A stretch of DNA of 64,000 bases from Paraburkholderia ginsengiterrae (GCF_001645125.1 NZ_LXKA01000176.1:1-64000); one strand, 5' to 3'; counted from the first letter of the stretch, positions 17,365 through 26,852 are shown. Notes: generated from the letters alone by a model not told the origin. Numbers and translations are program-made.

Positions 17365-18423
17365 CTATTGTTTGAGAGTTGTGTGGATCGATGCCTGGTT
17401 GACGTCGTTCAGATGGCACGCGCTGACGTGCTCGATGGCAATGCCGCGCAAGGTGGGCGCTTCGGTCTTGCAGCGCGGCATGGCGTGCGGACAGCGAGGA
17501 TGAAAATGACAACCCGGCGGCGGCGCGAGCGGGCTCGGCATTTCGCCGCGAATGGCGGCGAAACGTTTCTTGCGCGAGTCGAGGCGGGGGATTTCGGCCA
17601 GCAGGGTCTGCGTGTAAGGATGATTCGGATGACGGAATATCTCCTCGGCCGGCGCGCTTTCCACCACGCGCCCGAGATACATGATCACCACGCGGTCCGA
17701 CACCTGTTCCACCACGCCCAGATCGTGGCTGATGAACAGGTAGGTGAGATTGAGCTGCTCGCGCAGGTCCATGAACAGATTCAGGATCTGCGCCTGGATC
17801 GAGACGTCGAGGGCCGCCACGGCTTCATCGCAGACCAGCATCGACGGGTTGACCGCGAGCGCTCGCGCAATACCGATGCGCTGCCGCTGGCCGCCGCTGA
17901 ACTCGTGCGGATAGCGATCGGCGAGCGACGGATCGAGGCCGGCGCGCTGCAGTTGCGCGGCAACGTAGCCATCGAGATCGGCGCGTTCGACCATGCCATG
18001 CACGAGCGGCGCTTCGCCGACGATATCGCGGATACGCCGGCGCGGATTCAGGCTCGAATGCGGGTCCTGAAAGATCATCTGGATCGCCAGCCGGGCGGCG
18101 CGTGCTGCGCCGGCCGGCATGGCCGCGCGGCGCTGGCCGTCCACCAGCACGTCGCCTTCGGTCGGCGCGAGGAGACCGGCCACGATGCGCCCGAGCGTCG
18201 ATTTTCCGCAACCCGATTCGCCGACCAGGCCGACCACCTCGCCCGGCATGATCCTGAAATCGACATTGTCCACGGCGTGCGTGACCGCTTGCGCTTCGAG
18301 CAGATTGTGTTTTCGCAGCCAGCGTACCGCGGCGTTCTCGCGGCGTTCGCCGAAGCGCTGACTGACGCCGCGCAGTTCGACGAGGGCGCGCGTCGCGACT
18401 GGTGGGGTTTCCACGTGGCTCAT
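17365..18423 (-). CDS. Peptide-type ABC transporter ATPase (OppF-like)
   Basis: 352 residues. Walker A GESGCGKST, Q-loop IFQDPHSSLNP, signature FSGGQRQRIGIARAL, Walker B MLVCDEAV and switch His (FISHDLG) are all present. A C-terminal oligopeptide domain has the Cys-containing motif PPPGCHFHPRCPHA..C, as in OppF/DppF iron-sulfur-type tails. Its start overlaps the preceding ATPase gene by 4 bp. Confidence 0.92.
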   Translation of the reverse strand: MSHVETPPVATRALVELRGVSQRFGERRENAAVRWLRKHNLLEAQAVTHAVDNVDFRIMPGEVVGLVGESGCGKSTLGRIVAGLLAPTEGDVLVDGQRRAAMPAGAARAARLAIQMIFQDPHSSLNPRRRIRDIVGEAPLVHGMVERADLDGYVAAQLQRAGLDPSLADRYPHEFSGGQRQRIGIARALAVNPSMLVCDEAVAALDVSIQAQILNLFMDLREQLNLTYLFISHDLGVVEQVSDRVVIMYLGRVVESAPAEEIFRHPNHPYTQTLLAEIPRLDSRKKRFAAIRGEMPSPLAPPPGCHFHPRCPHAMPRCKTEAPTLRGIAIEHVSACHLNDVNQASIHTTLKQ

Positions 18424-19457
18424 GCTGTGGCCTCCTTGCGCACGTCGGCCAGCCGGCCCGGATGGAAACAGCGCACCAGATGCGCGCTGCGGCCGGAAGC
18501 CGGCACGGTGGGCGACGGTTCGAGCGCTGGTGGCTTCGAGCAGGCGGCTGTGGCCCGCGTGCAGCGCGCGGCGAATGCGCAGCCAGGCGGCAGCGAGCGC
18601 AGATCGGGCGTCATGCCGGCAATCTGCGTGAGCCGTTTGCCGCGCGTGTTGAGGCTCGGCAAACTGTCGATCAGCCCAATCGTATAGGGATGCTGAGGAT
18701 CGTCCAGTACAGCGTCCACGCTCCCTTGTTCGACGATTCTTCCCGCGTACATCACGGCGATGTCGTCGGCGAGACCCGCCACCACGGAAAGATCGTGCGT
18801 GATCCAGATCAGCGAGGTCCCTTGCGTGCGCACGAGCGTTTGCACTTCCGAGAGGATCTGCGCCTGGATGGTGACGTCGAGCGCGGTGGTCGGCTCATCG
18901 GCGATGATCAGGTCGGGCTTGTGCAGCATCGCAATCGCGATCGCAATGCGTTGGCGCATACCGCCCGACAACTGATGCGGATACGCGCGCAGCCGTTCCT
19001 CGGGGCTGGCGATGCCCATGGCGGCCAGCGCTTCGGCAGCCTGGTCGCGCGCGGCGCGCCGGCTCACCTGACGATGGGCACGCACCGCTTCGATCATCTG
19101 GGCATCGACGCGTTGCACGGGGTTGAGCGTGGACATGGGGTCCTGGAACACCATGGCGATACGGCTGCCGCGCAGGCCCCGCAGGTCCGCTTCCGGCAGG
19201 CCGACCAGGTCGCTGCCCTTGAAGATGATCTCGCCGCCGACCACGCGGCCGGGTGCATCGACGAGCCCCATGATCGAGAAACCGGTGACCGATTTGCCCG
19301 ATCCCGATTCGCCGACGAGACCCAGCACGCGGCCCCGTGCGAGTGTGAGCGAGACGTCTTCGACAGCGGGCAGCACGCCTTCGCGCGTGAAAAAGCGCGT
19401 TTGCAGGTGCCGGACTTCGAGCGTGTTCACCACGGCAGGAAAGGTCGCGCCGCTCAT
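18420..19457 (-). CDS. Peptide-type ABC transporter ATPase (OppD-like)
   Basis: 345 residues from MSGATFPAVV; the longer frame upstream is a shadow of the permease. Walker A GESGSGKS, Q-loop VFQDPMSTLNP, signature LSGGMRQRIAIAIAM, Walker B LIIADEPTTALD and the C-terminal Cys motif PPGCAFAARC are visible. It pairs with the OppF-like subunit to energise the heterodimeric permease. Its start overlaps the permease stop by 4 bp. Confidence 0.92.
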   Translation of the reverse strand: MSGATFPAVVNTLEVRHLQTRFFTREGVLPAVEDVSLTLARGRVLGLVGESGSGKSVTGFSIMGLVDAPGRVVGGEIIFKGSDLVGLPEADLRGLRGSRIAMVFQDPMSTLNPVQRVDAQMIEAVRAHRQVSRRAARDQAAEALAAMGIASPEERLRAYPHQLSGGMRQRIAIAIAMLHKPDLIIADEPTTALDVTIQAQILSEVQTLVRTQGTSLIWITHDLSVVAGLADDIAVMYAGRIVEQGSVDAVLDDPQHPYTIGLIDSLPSLNTRGKRLTQIAGMTPDLRSLPPGCAFAARCTRATAACSKPPALEPSPTVPASGRSAHLVRCFHPGRLADVRKEATA

Positions 19458-20383
19458 TTCACGAACCTCGGATTGAGCAGCGTGCGCAGCCGGTCGCCGA
19501 CCATATTGATCGACACGAGGATGCCCAGCAGCGCCAGACCCGGATAGACGCTGATCCAGTATTCGCCGGAGAGCATGGTCTGGTAGCCGTTGGCAATCAG
19601 CAGCCCAAGCGAGGGTTCGGTGATCGGCACGCCGAGTCCGAGAAACGACAGCGTCGCTTCGAGTGTGATTGCCCGCGCGACTTGCAGCGTGCCGACCACG
19701 ATCAGCGGAGGCAGGCAGTTCGGCAGGATGTGCACGAGCACGATCCGCCAGTTCGGGATCGCCAGACTGCGAGCGGCTTCGACGTACTCGCGCCGTGCTT
19801 CGACCAGCGCCTGCGCGCGGGCGGTTCGCGCGTAGTACGCCCATTCGATCAGCACAAGCGTGAGCACGACGTTCGTCACGCTCTTGCCGAGGAAGGCGAG
19901 CAGCATCATCGCGACCAGAATGGAAGGGAAGGCGAGCAGCAGATCCACGAGCCGCATGATGAGGCTGTCGGTCTTGCCGCCCGCGTACGCCGCGATCAGG
20001 CCGAACACGGTGCCGACCACGCCTGCGATAAGTGCAGAGCCAAGCCCGACCGACAGGCTCAGGCGCAGACCGTAGAGCATCGCGGAATAGAGGTCGCGGC
20101 CCTGACCGTCGGTGCCGAGCCAGTACGTATAGGTGCTGGCGCTATTCATCGCGCCGGGCGGCAAGCGCGCGTCGAGCACGTCGAGCTGCAGCAGGTCGTA
20201 GGGATTCTGCGGCGTGATGAGCGGCGCGAAGATGGCCGCGAGCACGAGCAGCAGCGCGACGCTCAACGCCGCCAGCGCCGCGGGCGAGCGGCTGAAATCC
20301 GCCACCAGCCGGCGCCATGGCGACTGGCGGCGCGCGGTTTTCGCGTGCGCGGGCGTGTCCGGCATCAGCGGCGTGGCGCTCAT
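19454..20383 (-). CDS. Peptide-type ABC permease (OppC/DppC-like)
   Basis: 309 residues from MSATPLMPDT. There is a cytoplasmic N-terminus, one TM segment (SPAALAALSVALLLVLAAIFA), a periplasmic loop with LGTDGQGRDLYSAMLYG, then five TM segments; the EAA loop reads EAARSLAIPNWRIVLVHILPN. It overlaps the OppB-like gene start side by 4 bp (ATGA). Second integral-membrane subunit of the importer. Confidence 0.92.
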   Translation of the reverse strand: MSATPLMPDTPAHAKTARRQSPWRRLVADFSRSPAALAALSVALLLVLAAIFAPLITPQNPYDLLQLDVLDARLPPGAMNSASTYTYWLGTDGQGRDLYSAMLYGLRLSLSVGLGSALIAGVVGTVFGLIAAYAGGKTDSLIMRLVDLLLAFPSILVAMMLLAFLGKSVTNVVLTLVLIEWAYYARTARAQALVEARREYVEAARSLAIPNWRIVLVHILPNCLPPLIVVGTLQVARAITLEATLSFLGLGVPITEPSLGLLIANGYQTMLSGEYWISVYPGLALLGILVSINMVGDRLRTLLNPRFVK

Positions 20384-21354
20384 CGTGCGCCCTCCAGCCG
20401 CACGCGCGGATCGAGGACTTTGTAGAGGATATCGACCAACAGGTTCAGCGCGACGAACATGCACACGACCACGATCAGATACGACAGGATTACCGGACGG
20501 TCGAGCGCGTTGATGCTGTCGAGGATCAGCTTGCCCGCGCCCGGCCACGCGAACACGGTTTCCGTCACCACTGCAAACGCGATAGTCGAGCCGAACTCCA
20601 GGCCGATCACCGTGATGAGCGGAATCAGCGTGTTGCGCAGTACATGCACGAGCACGACACGGGTGGAGGACAAACCCTTGGCGCGCGCGAAACGCACGTG
20701 CTCCATGGGCAGGACCTCGCGCACGCCCGCGCTGGTGAGGCGCAGCACGAGCGAGACTTTGAAGAGCGACAGATTCAGCGCCGGCAGGATCAGATGACGC
20801 AGGCCGTCCAGCGTGAGCCATGACCACTGGACGCCGAACAGCGCCACCGTGGCGCCGCGGCCGCTGGCGGCCAGCCATCCGAGCTTCACGCTGAACAGCA
20901 TGATGAGCATCAGGCCGACCCAGAAGGTCGGCAGTGAAAAGCCGACGATGCTGCCTGTCATCAGCATGCTGGAAACCGGATGGTTCGGCCGCAGGCCCGC
21001 GAACAGGCCGAGCGGAATGCCGATCACGAGCGCGAGCAGCAGCGCCGTGACGGCGAGTTCGAAGGTGGCGGGCAGGCGCTGCAGGATCAGCCGAATGGCG
21101 GGTTCGTTATAGACGAAGCTGTTGCCGAGATCGCCGTGCGCCGCGCCGGCGAGGAACGCCAGATACTGTTTCCAGAGCGGCTGGTCGAGGCCCAGTTGCG
21201 CGATGATGCGGGCCCGGTCCACCTGGTCCACGTCCTGTCCGATCAGGATATCGATAGGATTGCCGATCGCATGCAAGCCGATGAACACGATCAGCGTCAT
21301 CAGCAGCACGACGAACGCCGCCTGCGCGAAGCGCCGGATGAGCCAGCCGCTCAT
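20380..21354 (-). CDS. Peptide-type ABC permease (OppB/DppB-like)
   Basis: 324 residues from MSGWLIRRFAQAAF, with a TM segment at the very N-terminus, the family loop LGLDQPLWKQYLAFL..ALGDLGNSF-like stretch, and the EAA loop RFARAKGLSSTRVVLVHVLRNTLIP. Six TM segments in all. Its start overlaps the FAD enzyme stop by 4 bp, linking the oxygenase and the transporter in one transcript. Confidence 0.92.
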   Translation of the reverse strand: MSGWLIRRFAQAAFVVLLMTLIVFIGLHAIGNPIDILIGQDVDQVDRARIIAQLGLDQPLWKQYLAFLAGAAHGDLGNSFVYNEPAIRLILQRLPATFELAVTALLLALVIGIPLGLFAGLRPNHPVSSMLMTGSIVGFSLPTFWVGLMLIMLFSVKLGWLAASGRGATVALFGVQWSWLTLDGLRHLILPALNLSLFKVSLVLRLTSAGVREVLPMEHVRFARAKGLSSTRVVLVHVLRNTLIPLITVIGLEFGSTIAFAVVTETVFAWPGAGKLILDSINALDRPVILSYLIVVVCMFVALNLLVDILYKVLDPRVRLEGAR

Positions 21355-22829
21355 TCGTCCTCCGCGTACTGGGCCGGCGCTTCGGCGGGTTGCCATTCGT
21401 CGCCGTAAAGTTCGGGTTCCGCGTAGGCTTCCAGCGCCGCGTAGTGCTGTTCCACGTCTTCCTGATACAGCAGCGTGGCGATGCCGCGGGCAAGCCGCTT
21501 CGCCCCCGTGCTGATGGCGGGAATGTCGCCGGAGACGGCGCCGTGGGAGAGCGTGGCCGGATAGCAGAAGCAATGGATGTGCGACAGGCCGGGGCAGGCG
21601 CCAGGGACCTGTTCGAGGAATTCGAACGCGGGTCCGAGGTCAGGCGAGTCGGACAGTTCGACATCCTGATCGGCGGCAGAGGGCGGCGTGTAGCGGCTCG
21701 CCCAGGTGCGAATATGCGGGGCGAACGCGGCGAACTCCGGGCGCGCGGCCCAGTCGACCTTGAAGCCCGTCGAGACCACCAGGAAGTCGGCCGCGAAAGT
21801 ACCTTTGGGCGTGTGGATGGCGAGACCGTCCGCCGTACTTTCGACCGACTGCACCGGGCATCCGAAGTTGAAGCGCGCGTTCTCATGGTGCGACACTCGC
21901 AGCGTGCTGCCGCGTGGCGGCGGCACTTGCACCGTGTTGATGTAGTGGCGAATCTTCCATTTCCACTCGTCGGGCAGCGCATGATGGCCGTGGGTCAGCC
22001 CCGGATTGCCGGCGCCCTTGCCCTTGTTCACGCGCGGAAAGTCCGCTCGCCGGATCAGCAGATCGACGCTCGCAGCGCCGGCTTCGAGCGCCGTGGCGGC
22101 GCTGTCCATCGCCGACGCGCCGCCGCCGACCACGGCCACGCGTTTGCCGGCGAGCGTGTTGTAATCGTACGTATCGGACGAATGCGCCCAACGGCCGCGC
22201 GGCAAGCCATCGATGAAACCCGGCAACGCCGGGCCGCCCAGGCCGTCGCGGCCGGTCGCGAGCACGACGCGCCGCGCGTAGACCTCGAAATGTCGCTCAT
22301 GCGTTCGCACGCTCAGCGCGACGAGGCCGTCGGCGCGCGGCGTCACCGCTTCAATGGTGTGGTCGTTGAGAACGTCGAGCGCTAACACCCGGCGGTACCA
22401 GATCAGATACGTCATCCATTGCAGGCGGTCGATCTTGTCGAGTGCCTGCCACGCTTCTACGCCGAACTGCGCTTCGAACCATGCGCGAAACGTCAGCGCG
22501 GGCAAGCCCAGCGCGGGTCCCGTCAATTGCTTCGGCGAACGTAGCGTTTCCATGCGGGCGGTCGTGGCCCACGGGCCTTCCAGCCCTTGCGGCGAGCGGT
22601 CGAAAACCCGTGCCCGCACCCCCACCAGCTTGAGCGCGGCGGCTGCCGTCAGCCCGGCCATGCCGCCGCCGATGACCGCGACGTCCAGCACCTCCCTGCC
22701 GCCGTGCGTCTTGCCGATCACCCATTCCCGCGCGGGCAATTCGAGCAGGGACAAGTCTTCGGCGAGCCGCGCTTCGAGCGCCGCGAGGCCGCTGGGTGGA
22801 GTCGATGGAACGTTAGGGTCGAGGCTCAC
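21351..22829 (-). CDS. FAD/NAD(P)-binding monooxygenase-like oxidoreductase
   Basis: 492 residues. An FAD-binding GGGMAGL (G54-G59 region) is preceded by a 45-residue extension, and a second dinucleotide motif VAVVGGGASAMDSA lies mid-protein, as in flavin-containing and Baeyer-Villiger-type monooxygenases. ATGRDG and FLVVSTGF match the ATG motif positions. I do not see the full Baeyer-Villiger fingerprint FxGxxxHxxxW, though GRWAHSSDTYDYNTL occupies that place. It is the first enzyme gene of the operon; the LysR gene overlaps it by 4 bp. The likely job is oxidation of the imported compound. Confidence 0.8.
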   Translation of the reverse strand: MSLDPNVPSTPPSGLAALEARLAEDLSLLELPAREWVIGKTHGGREVLDVAVIGGGMAGLTAAAALKLVGVRARVFDRSPQGLEGPWATTARMETLRSPKQLTGPALGLPALTFRAWFEAQFGVEAWQALDKIDRLQWMTYLIWYRRVLALDVLNDHTIEAVTPRADGLVALSVRTHERHFEVYARRVVLATGRDGLGGPALPGFIDGLPRGRWAHSSDTYDYNTLAGKRVAVVGGGASAMDSAATALEAGAASVDLLIRRADFPRVNKGKGAGNPGLTHGHHALPDEWKWKIRHYINTVQVPPPRGSTLRVSHHENARFNFGCPVQSVESTADGLAIHTPKGTFAADFLVVSTGFKVDWAARPEFAAFAPHIRTWASRYTPPSAADQDVELSDSPDLGPAFEFLEQVPGACPGLSHIHCFCYPATLSHGAVSGDIPAISTGAKRLARGIATLLYQEDVEQHYAALEAYAEPELYGDEWQPAEAPAQYAEDE

Positions 22830-23815
22830 GGGGTGTGCTCTTCGGTCGGATTGAGATGGTCGTGGGGCACTTCATGGAGCGCCTGCAGGATCGTGCCGTG
22901 CTGGCTCGCGTCGTGCAGAACGAAATCGGGCAGGAGCTCGGCGGCGGCCTGCGCAAGCGCCTGCACGGTCGCCAGCGTCGCCGCGCCAAGCGGACGGGAT
23001 TCCGGCGTGATGACGCCGAACAGGAACGCGATGCGGATATCGAGCGGACGGATCACCACGCCCTCGACAGGTAATCCGAGCGCTGTCACCGGTTCCAGCA
23101 CGGCGAGCCCGAGGCCCGCGCGTACCGCGCCGAGCGCGTTCAGCGACGAGTTGGTCTCGATCACACCGGACGTGCGCACGTCCGCTTGCGCGAACGCCGC
23201 GTCGAGCCGCGGCCGCAGCCGATAGGGGTTCTGCATCGTGATGAGACGCCGGTTGGCGAAGTCGCTCAACGCGACGCGCGGCGCTCGCGCGAGCGGGTCG
23301 CCGGCGTGCACGGCGGCCACGCACGCGGTCTCGCCAATCCAATGCACTTGCAAGCCGCGATGCTCGAGCGGCAGGCTCGATACGCCGATGTCGACTATGC
23401 CGTTGAGCACGGCATCGACGACCTGTTCGGGCGCCGCGCTGCGCACGTGCACGGATTCGAGCGGATGGTTCTGATCGAGCAGGGCCAGCGCGCGCGGCAC
23501 GAGTCCGGCGGCGAGCGCGGAGGTGGCGGCGAGCGTCACGGGCGGCGGCGCCTGGCGGGCGATCTGTTCGGCGCGCGCCTTGACCTGGCGCAGGTTGGCG
23601 AGGGTCCGCTCGACGTCCTGATAGAGCTGCGATGCCTCGCGAGTGGGCGCGACCCGTGGCCCGAAGCGCTGGAATAGCGGATAGCCGATTTCGGCTTCCA
23701 GTTCCTGGATGGAGCGCGTGACCGACGGCTGCGACCGCCCGAGCAGACGACCGGCGGCGGTGACGCTCCCCGCGGACATCACGGCAGCAAACGCTTCCAG
23801 TTGGCGAATTTCCAT
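22826..23815 (-). CDS. LysR-family regulator leading the transporter-oxidase operon
   Basis: 329 residues from MEIRQLEAFAAVMSAGSVT, the canonical LysR start; the longer frame to 23890 is not needed. The N-terminal helix-turn-helix (AAGRLLGRSQPSVTRSIQELE) precedes a two-lobe inducer domain with VGVSSLPLEHRGL-like stretches. It is co-directional and overlaps the FAD enzyme gene by 4 bp, which is unusual, since LysR genes are more often divergent from their targets. The regulator is thus made from the operon it probably controls. Confidence 0.88.
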   Translation of the reverse strand: MEIRQLEAFAAVMSAGSVTAAGRLLGRSQPSVTRSIQELEAEIGYPLFQRFGPRVAPTREASQLYQDVERTLANLRQVKARAEQIARQAPPPVTLAATSALAAGLVPRALALLDQNHPLESVHVRSAAPEQVVDAVLNGIVDIGVSSLPLEHRGLQVHWIGETACVAAVHAGDPLARAPRVALSDFANRRLITMQNPYRLRPRLDAAFAQADVRTSGVIETNSSLNALGAVRAGLGLAVLEPVTALGLPVEGVVIRPLDIRIAFLFGVITPESRPLGAATLATVQALAQAAAELLPDFVLHDASQHGTILQALHEVPHDHLNPTEEHTP

Positions 23816-24097
23816 GAATGCGCGGGCCCGGTCGATCAAGTTGATGAATTTGTAAAACGCATTCTTACGCCGCAAGCATGCGAATTGCAAATAATTAAAA
23901 ATCCTATGGATAGACCGGAATCTGGGATACGGAAGGCGTCGCCGCGCCGGTGCGGGCCGTCAGCCTTTTGCGATTGACGGCGGTTCATGGTTTTCCCTGG
24001 TCGCTGCCATGCGACACGCATTACGCCGAACCAAAAAAACGGCCACGCCGGACAAGCCGGCGTGGCCGTTTCAGACTTCAGACTTCAGGTGATGCGT
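23816..24097. other. Intergenic region holding LysR-operon promoter and gabD terminator
   Basis: About 280 bp. The left part must contain the promoter of the minus-strand LysR-led operon (A/T-rich around 23850-23910). The right part carries the gabD terminator. No gene is seen. Confidence 0.6.
24031..24070 (-). terminator. Rho-independent terminator of the gabT-gabD operon
   Basis: On the minus strand: 14-bp perfect stem (24057-24070 with 24038-24051), 5-nt loop, then a run of T residues (complement of the A run at 24033-24039). It sits 27 bp after the gabD stop. Confidence 0.93.
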
Positions 24098-25558
24098 TTA
24101 GATACCGCCGACGCACATGTACTTGATGACCACGTAGTCGTCGATGCCGTAATGCGAACCTTCGCGGCCCAGGCCCGATTGCTTGACGCCGCCGAACGGC
24201 GCGACTTCATTCGAAATAAGGCCCGTGTTGATGCCGACCATGCCGTACTCGAGCGCTTCGGCGACGCGCCAGACGCGGCCGATATCGCGGCTGTAGAAGT
24301 ACGACGCGAGGCCGAACTCGGTATCGTTGGCGAGGCGGATCACTTCCTCGTCCGACGAGAAGCGGAACAGCGGCGCGAGCGGCCCGAAGGTTTCGTCGCG
24401 CGCGACCTTCATGGCCGGCGTGACGTCCGCGAGCACGGTCGGCTCGAAGAAGCCGTGACCCAGCGCATGACGCTTGCCGCCGGTGACGATGCGCGCGCCC
24501 TTGGCGAGCGCGTCTTCGATATGCGACTCGACCTTCAGCACGGCGGCTTCGTTGATCAGCGGCCCTTGCGTGACGCCGTCGTCGGTGCCGCGGCCCACCT
24601 TGAGCTGTTCGACCGCGACGCGCAGCTTTTCGGCGAACGCGTCGTAGACCTTGTCGTGCACATAGAAGCGGTTCGTGCACACGCAGGTCTGGCCGCTGTT
24701 GCGATACTTCGAGGCAATCGCGCCGGCCACCGCCGCATCCAGATCCGCGTCGTCGAACACGATGAACGGCGCATTGCCGCCGAGTTCCAGCGACACTTTC
24801 TTGACCGTCGGCGCGCACTGCGCCATGAGCAGGCGGCCGACCGGCGTCGAGCCGGTGAACGACAGCTTGCGCACGATCGGATTGCCGGTCATTTCCGCGC
24901 CGATGGCTTTCGGCTCGCCGGTCACCACGTTGAACACGCCGCGCGGCACGCCGGCGCGTTCGGCCAGCACGGCCAGCGCGAGCGCGGAGAGCGGCGTGGC
25001 TTCAGCCGGTTTGACGATGATCGGGCAGCCTGCCGCGAGGGCCGGGCCGACCTTGCGCGTGATCATCGCCGCCGGGAAGTTCCACGGCGTGATGGCCGCG
25101 CAAACGCCGATCGGCTCTTTCGTCACGACAATGCGCTTGTCGCCGGCCGGCGTCGGGATCGTGTCGCCGTTCACGCGCTTGCCTTCTTCCGCGAACCATT
25201 CCAGGAACGACGCGGCGTACTGGATTTCGCCTTTGGCTTCGGCGAGCGGCTTGCCTTGTTCCGTGGTGAGGATCTTCGCCAGGTCGTCGGCGTTTTCCAT
25301 CATCAGGTCATGCCATTTGCGCAGGATCACGGCGCGCTGCTTGGCGGTCGTGGCGCGCCATGCGGGCCAGGCGGCGTTCGCCGTGTCGATGGCGCGGCGC
25401 GTTTCCGCCGTGCCCATGCGCGGCACCGTCGCGATCGTGTCACCAGTGGCCGGGTTGCGCACTTCGAAGGTCGCGCCGTCGTCGGCGCCTTGCCATTCGC
25501 CCGCGATGTACGCGTGCGTCTTCAGCAGCGTCGGGTCTTTCAGGGTCAAGGTGGTCAT
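24098..25558 (-). CDS. gabD: Succinate-semialdehyde dehydrogenase, NAD(P)+
   Basis: 486 residues, the usual GabD length. Aldehyde dehydrogenase active-site residues are present: E258 in KKVSLELGGNAPF and nucleophile C292 in RNSGQTCVC; the nearby C294 forms the CxC typical of redox-regulated GabD. The NAD-binding segment ITPWNFPAAMI and FTGSTPVGR are visible. It converts succinic semialdehyde to succinate, completing the GABA shunt. It follows gabT by 10 bp in one operon that ends at a strong terminator. Confidence 0.96.
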   Translation of the reverse strand: MTTLTLKDPTLLKTHAYIAGEWQGADDGATFEVRNPATGDTIATVPRMGTAETRRAIDTANAAWPAWRATTAKQRAVILRKWHDLMMENADDLAKILTTEQGKPLAEAKGEIQYAASFLEWFAEEGKRVNGDTIPTPAGDKRIVVTKEPIGVCAAITPWNFPAAMITRKVGPALAAGCPIIVKPAEATPLSALALAVLAERAGVPRGVFNVVTGEPKAIGAEMTGNPIVRKLSFTGSTPVGRLLMAQCAPTVKKVSLELGGNAPFIVFDDADLDAAVAGAIASKYRNSGQTCVCTNRFYVHDKVYDAFAEKLRVAVEQLKVGRGTDDGVTQGPLINEAAVLKVESHIEDALAKGARIVTGGKRHALGHGFFEPTVLADVTPAMKVARDETFGPLAPLFRFSSDEEVIRLANDTEFGLASYFYSRDIGRVWRVAEALEYGMVGINTGLISNEVAPFGGVKQSGLGREGSHYGIDDYVVIKYMCVGGI

Positions 25559-25568
25559 GAGTATTTCC

Positions 25569-26852
25569 TTAGGCCGCGACCGCGACGCTGTCCTTGATCA
25601 CGCTTTCGAGAATCGCCATGGCTTCGTCGAACACCGTTTCCTGAATCGTCAGCGGGAACAGGAAGCGCACCACGTTCGAATACACGCCGCACACCAGCAA
25701 CAGCAAGCCGCGTTCGAGCGCGAGGGTCTGCACGCGCTTGGTGAACTCCGCGTCCGGCTCCGAGCCGCCTGCCTTGCAGAACTCGACCGCAACCATGCCG
25801 CCAGGGCCGCGCACGTCGGCGATCTGCGGCACTTCGCTTTGCAGCGAGACCAGCTTGGCCTTCACGCGATCGCCCAGCAGCGTGGCGCGCTCGCACAGCT
25901 TTTCTTCGTCGATGATGTCGAGCACGGCATGCGCCGCGGCCACTGCCAGCGGGTTACCGGCATACGTGCCGCCGAGGCCGCCAGGCGCCGCGGCATCCAT
26001 GATTTCCGCGCGGCCGATCACGCCCGACAGCGGCATGCCGCCCGCCAGGCTCTTGGCGACCGTCATCAGATCGGGCACCACGTCGTAGTGATTCATCGCG
26101 AACAGCTTGCCGGTACGGGCAAAACCCGTTTGCACTTCGTCGGCGATCAGCAGAATGCCGTGCTCGTTGCACAGCTTGCGCAGGGCGCGCACGAATTCGG
26201 CCGGTGCCGGATAGAAACCGCCTTCGCCTTGAACCGGTTCAAAAATGATCGCGGCCACGCGCTTCGGATCGATGTCGGCCTTGAACAGGAATTCGATGGC
26301 CTTCAGCGAATCGGCCGTGGTCACGCCGTGCAGCGGATTCGGGAACGGTGCGTGGAACACGTCCGACGGGAACGGACCGAAGCCGATCTTGTACGGTGCA
26401 ACCTTGCCAGTCAGCGCCATGCCCATCAGCGTGCGGCCATGGAAACCGCCGGTGAAGGCGATCACGCCCGGACGGCCGGTCGCGGCGCGCGCGATCTTGA
26501 TGGCGTTTTCGACGGCTTCGGCGCCGGTCGTGAAGAACGCGGTCTTCTTCGGGTGGTCGCCCGGCGCGCGCGCGTTGAGCTTCTCAGCCAGTTCGACATA
26601 CGACGCGTACGGCACGATCTGATACGCCGTGTGCGTGAAGTGATCCAGCTGGTCGCGGATCGCGGCGAGGATCTTCGGATGGCGGTGGCCCGTGTTGCAC
26701 ACCGCGATGCCGGCGGCAAAGTCGATGAAACGGCGGCCTTCCACATCCCACAGCTCCGCGTTTTCCGCGCGCTCAGCGTAGAAATCGCACATGACGCCGA
26801 CGCCGCGCGGGGTGGCTGCGTCTTTGCGGCTCTTCAGTTCTGCGTTCTTCAT
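25569..26852 (-). CDS. gabT: 4-aminobutyrate aminotransferase
   Basis: 427 residues from MKNAELKSRK; AAGGAG is well spaced for this ATG and too close for the ATG two codons earlier. PLP lysine K267 lies in TVAKSLAGGMPLSG, with the class III marks IIFEPVQGEGGF and LIADEVQTGFARTG. It transaminates GABA with 2-oxoglutarate to succinic semialdehyde, which gabD oxidises. Confidence 0.96.
   Translation of the reverse strand: MKNAELKSRKDAATPRGVGVMCDFYAERAENAELWDVEGRRFIDFAAGIAVCNTGHRHPKILAAIRDQLDHFTHTAYQIVPYASYVELAEKLNARAPGDHPKKTAFFTTGAEAVENAIKIARAATGRPGVIAFTGGFHGRTLMGMALTGKVAPYKIGFGPFPSDVFHAPFPNPLHGVTTADSLKAIEFLFKADIDPKRVAAIIFEPVQGEGGFYPAPAEFVRALRKLCNEHGILLIADEVQTGFARTGKLFAMNHYDVVPDLMTVAKSLAGGMPLSGVIGRAEIMDAAAPGGLGGTYAGNPLAVAAAHAVLDIIDEEKLCERATLLGDRVKAKLVSLQSEVPQIADVRGPGGMVAVEFCKAGGSEPDAEFTKRVQTLALERGLLLLVCGVYSNVVRFLFPLTIQETVFDEAMAILESVIKDSVAVAA

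Noticed and set aside
15708-17375. 555-codon plus-strand frame opposite the solute-binding protein
   Set aside because: Shadow frame; the minus-strand gene has a signal peptide and family 5 motifs.
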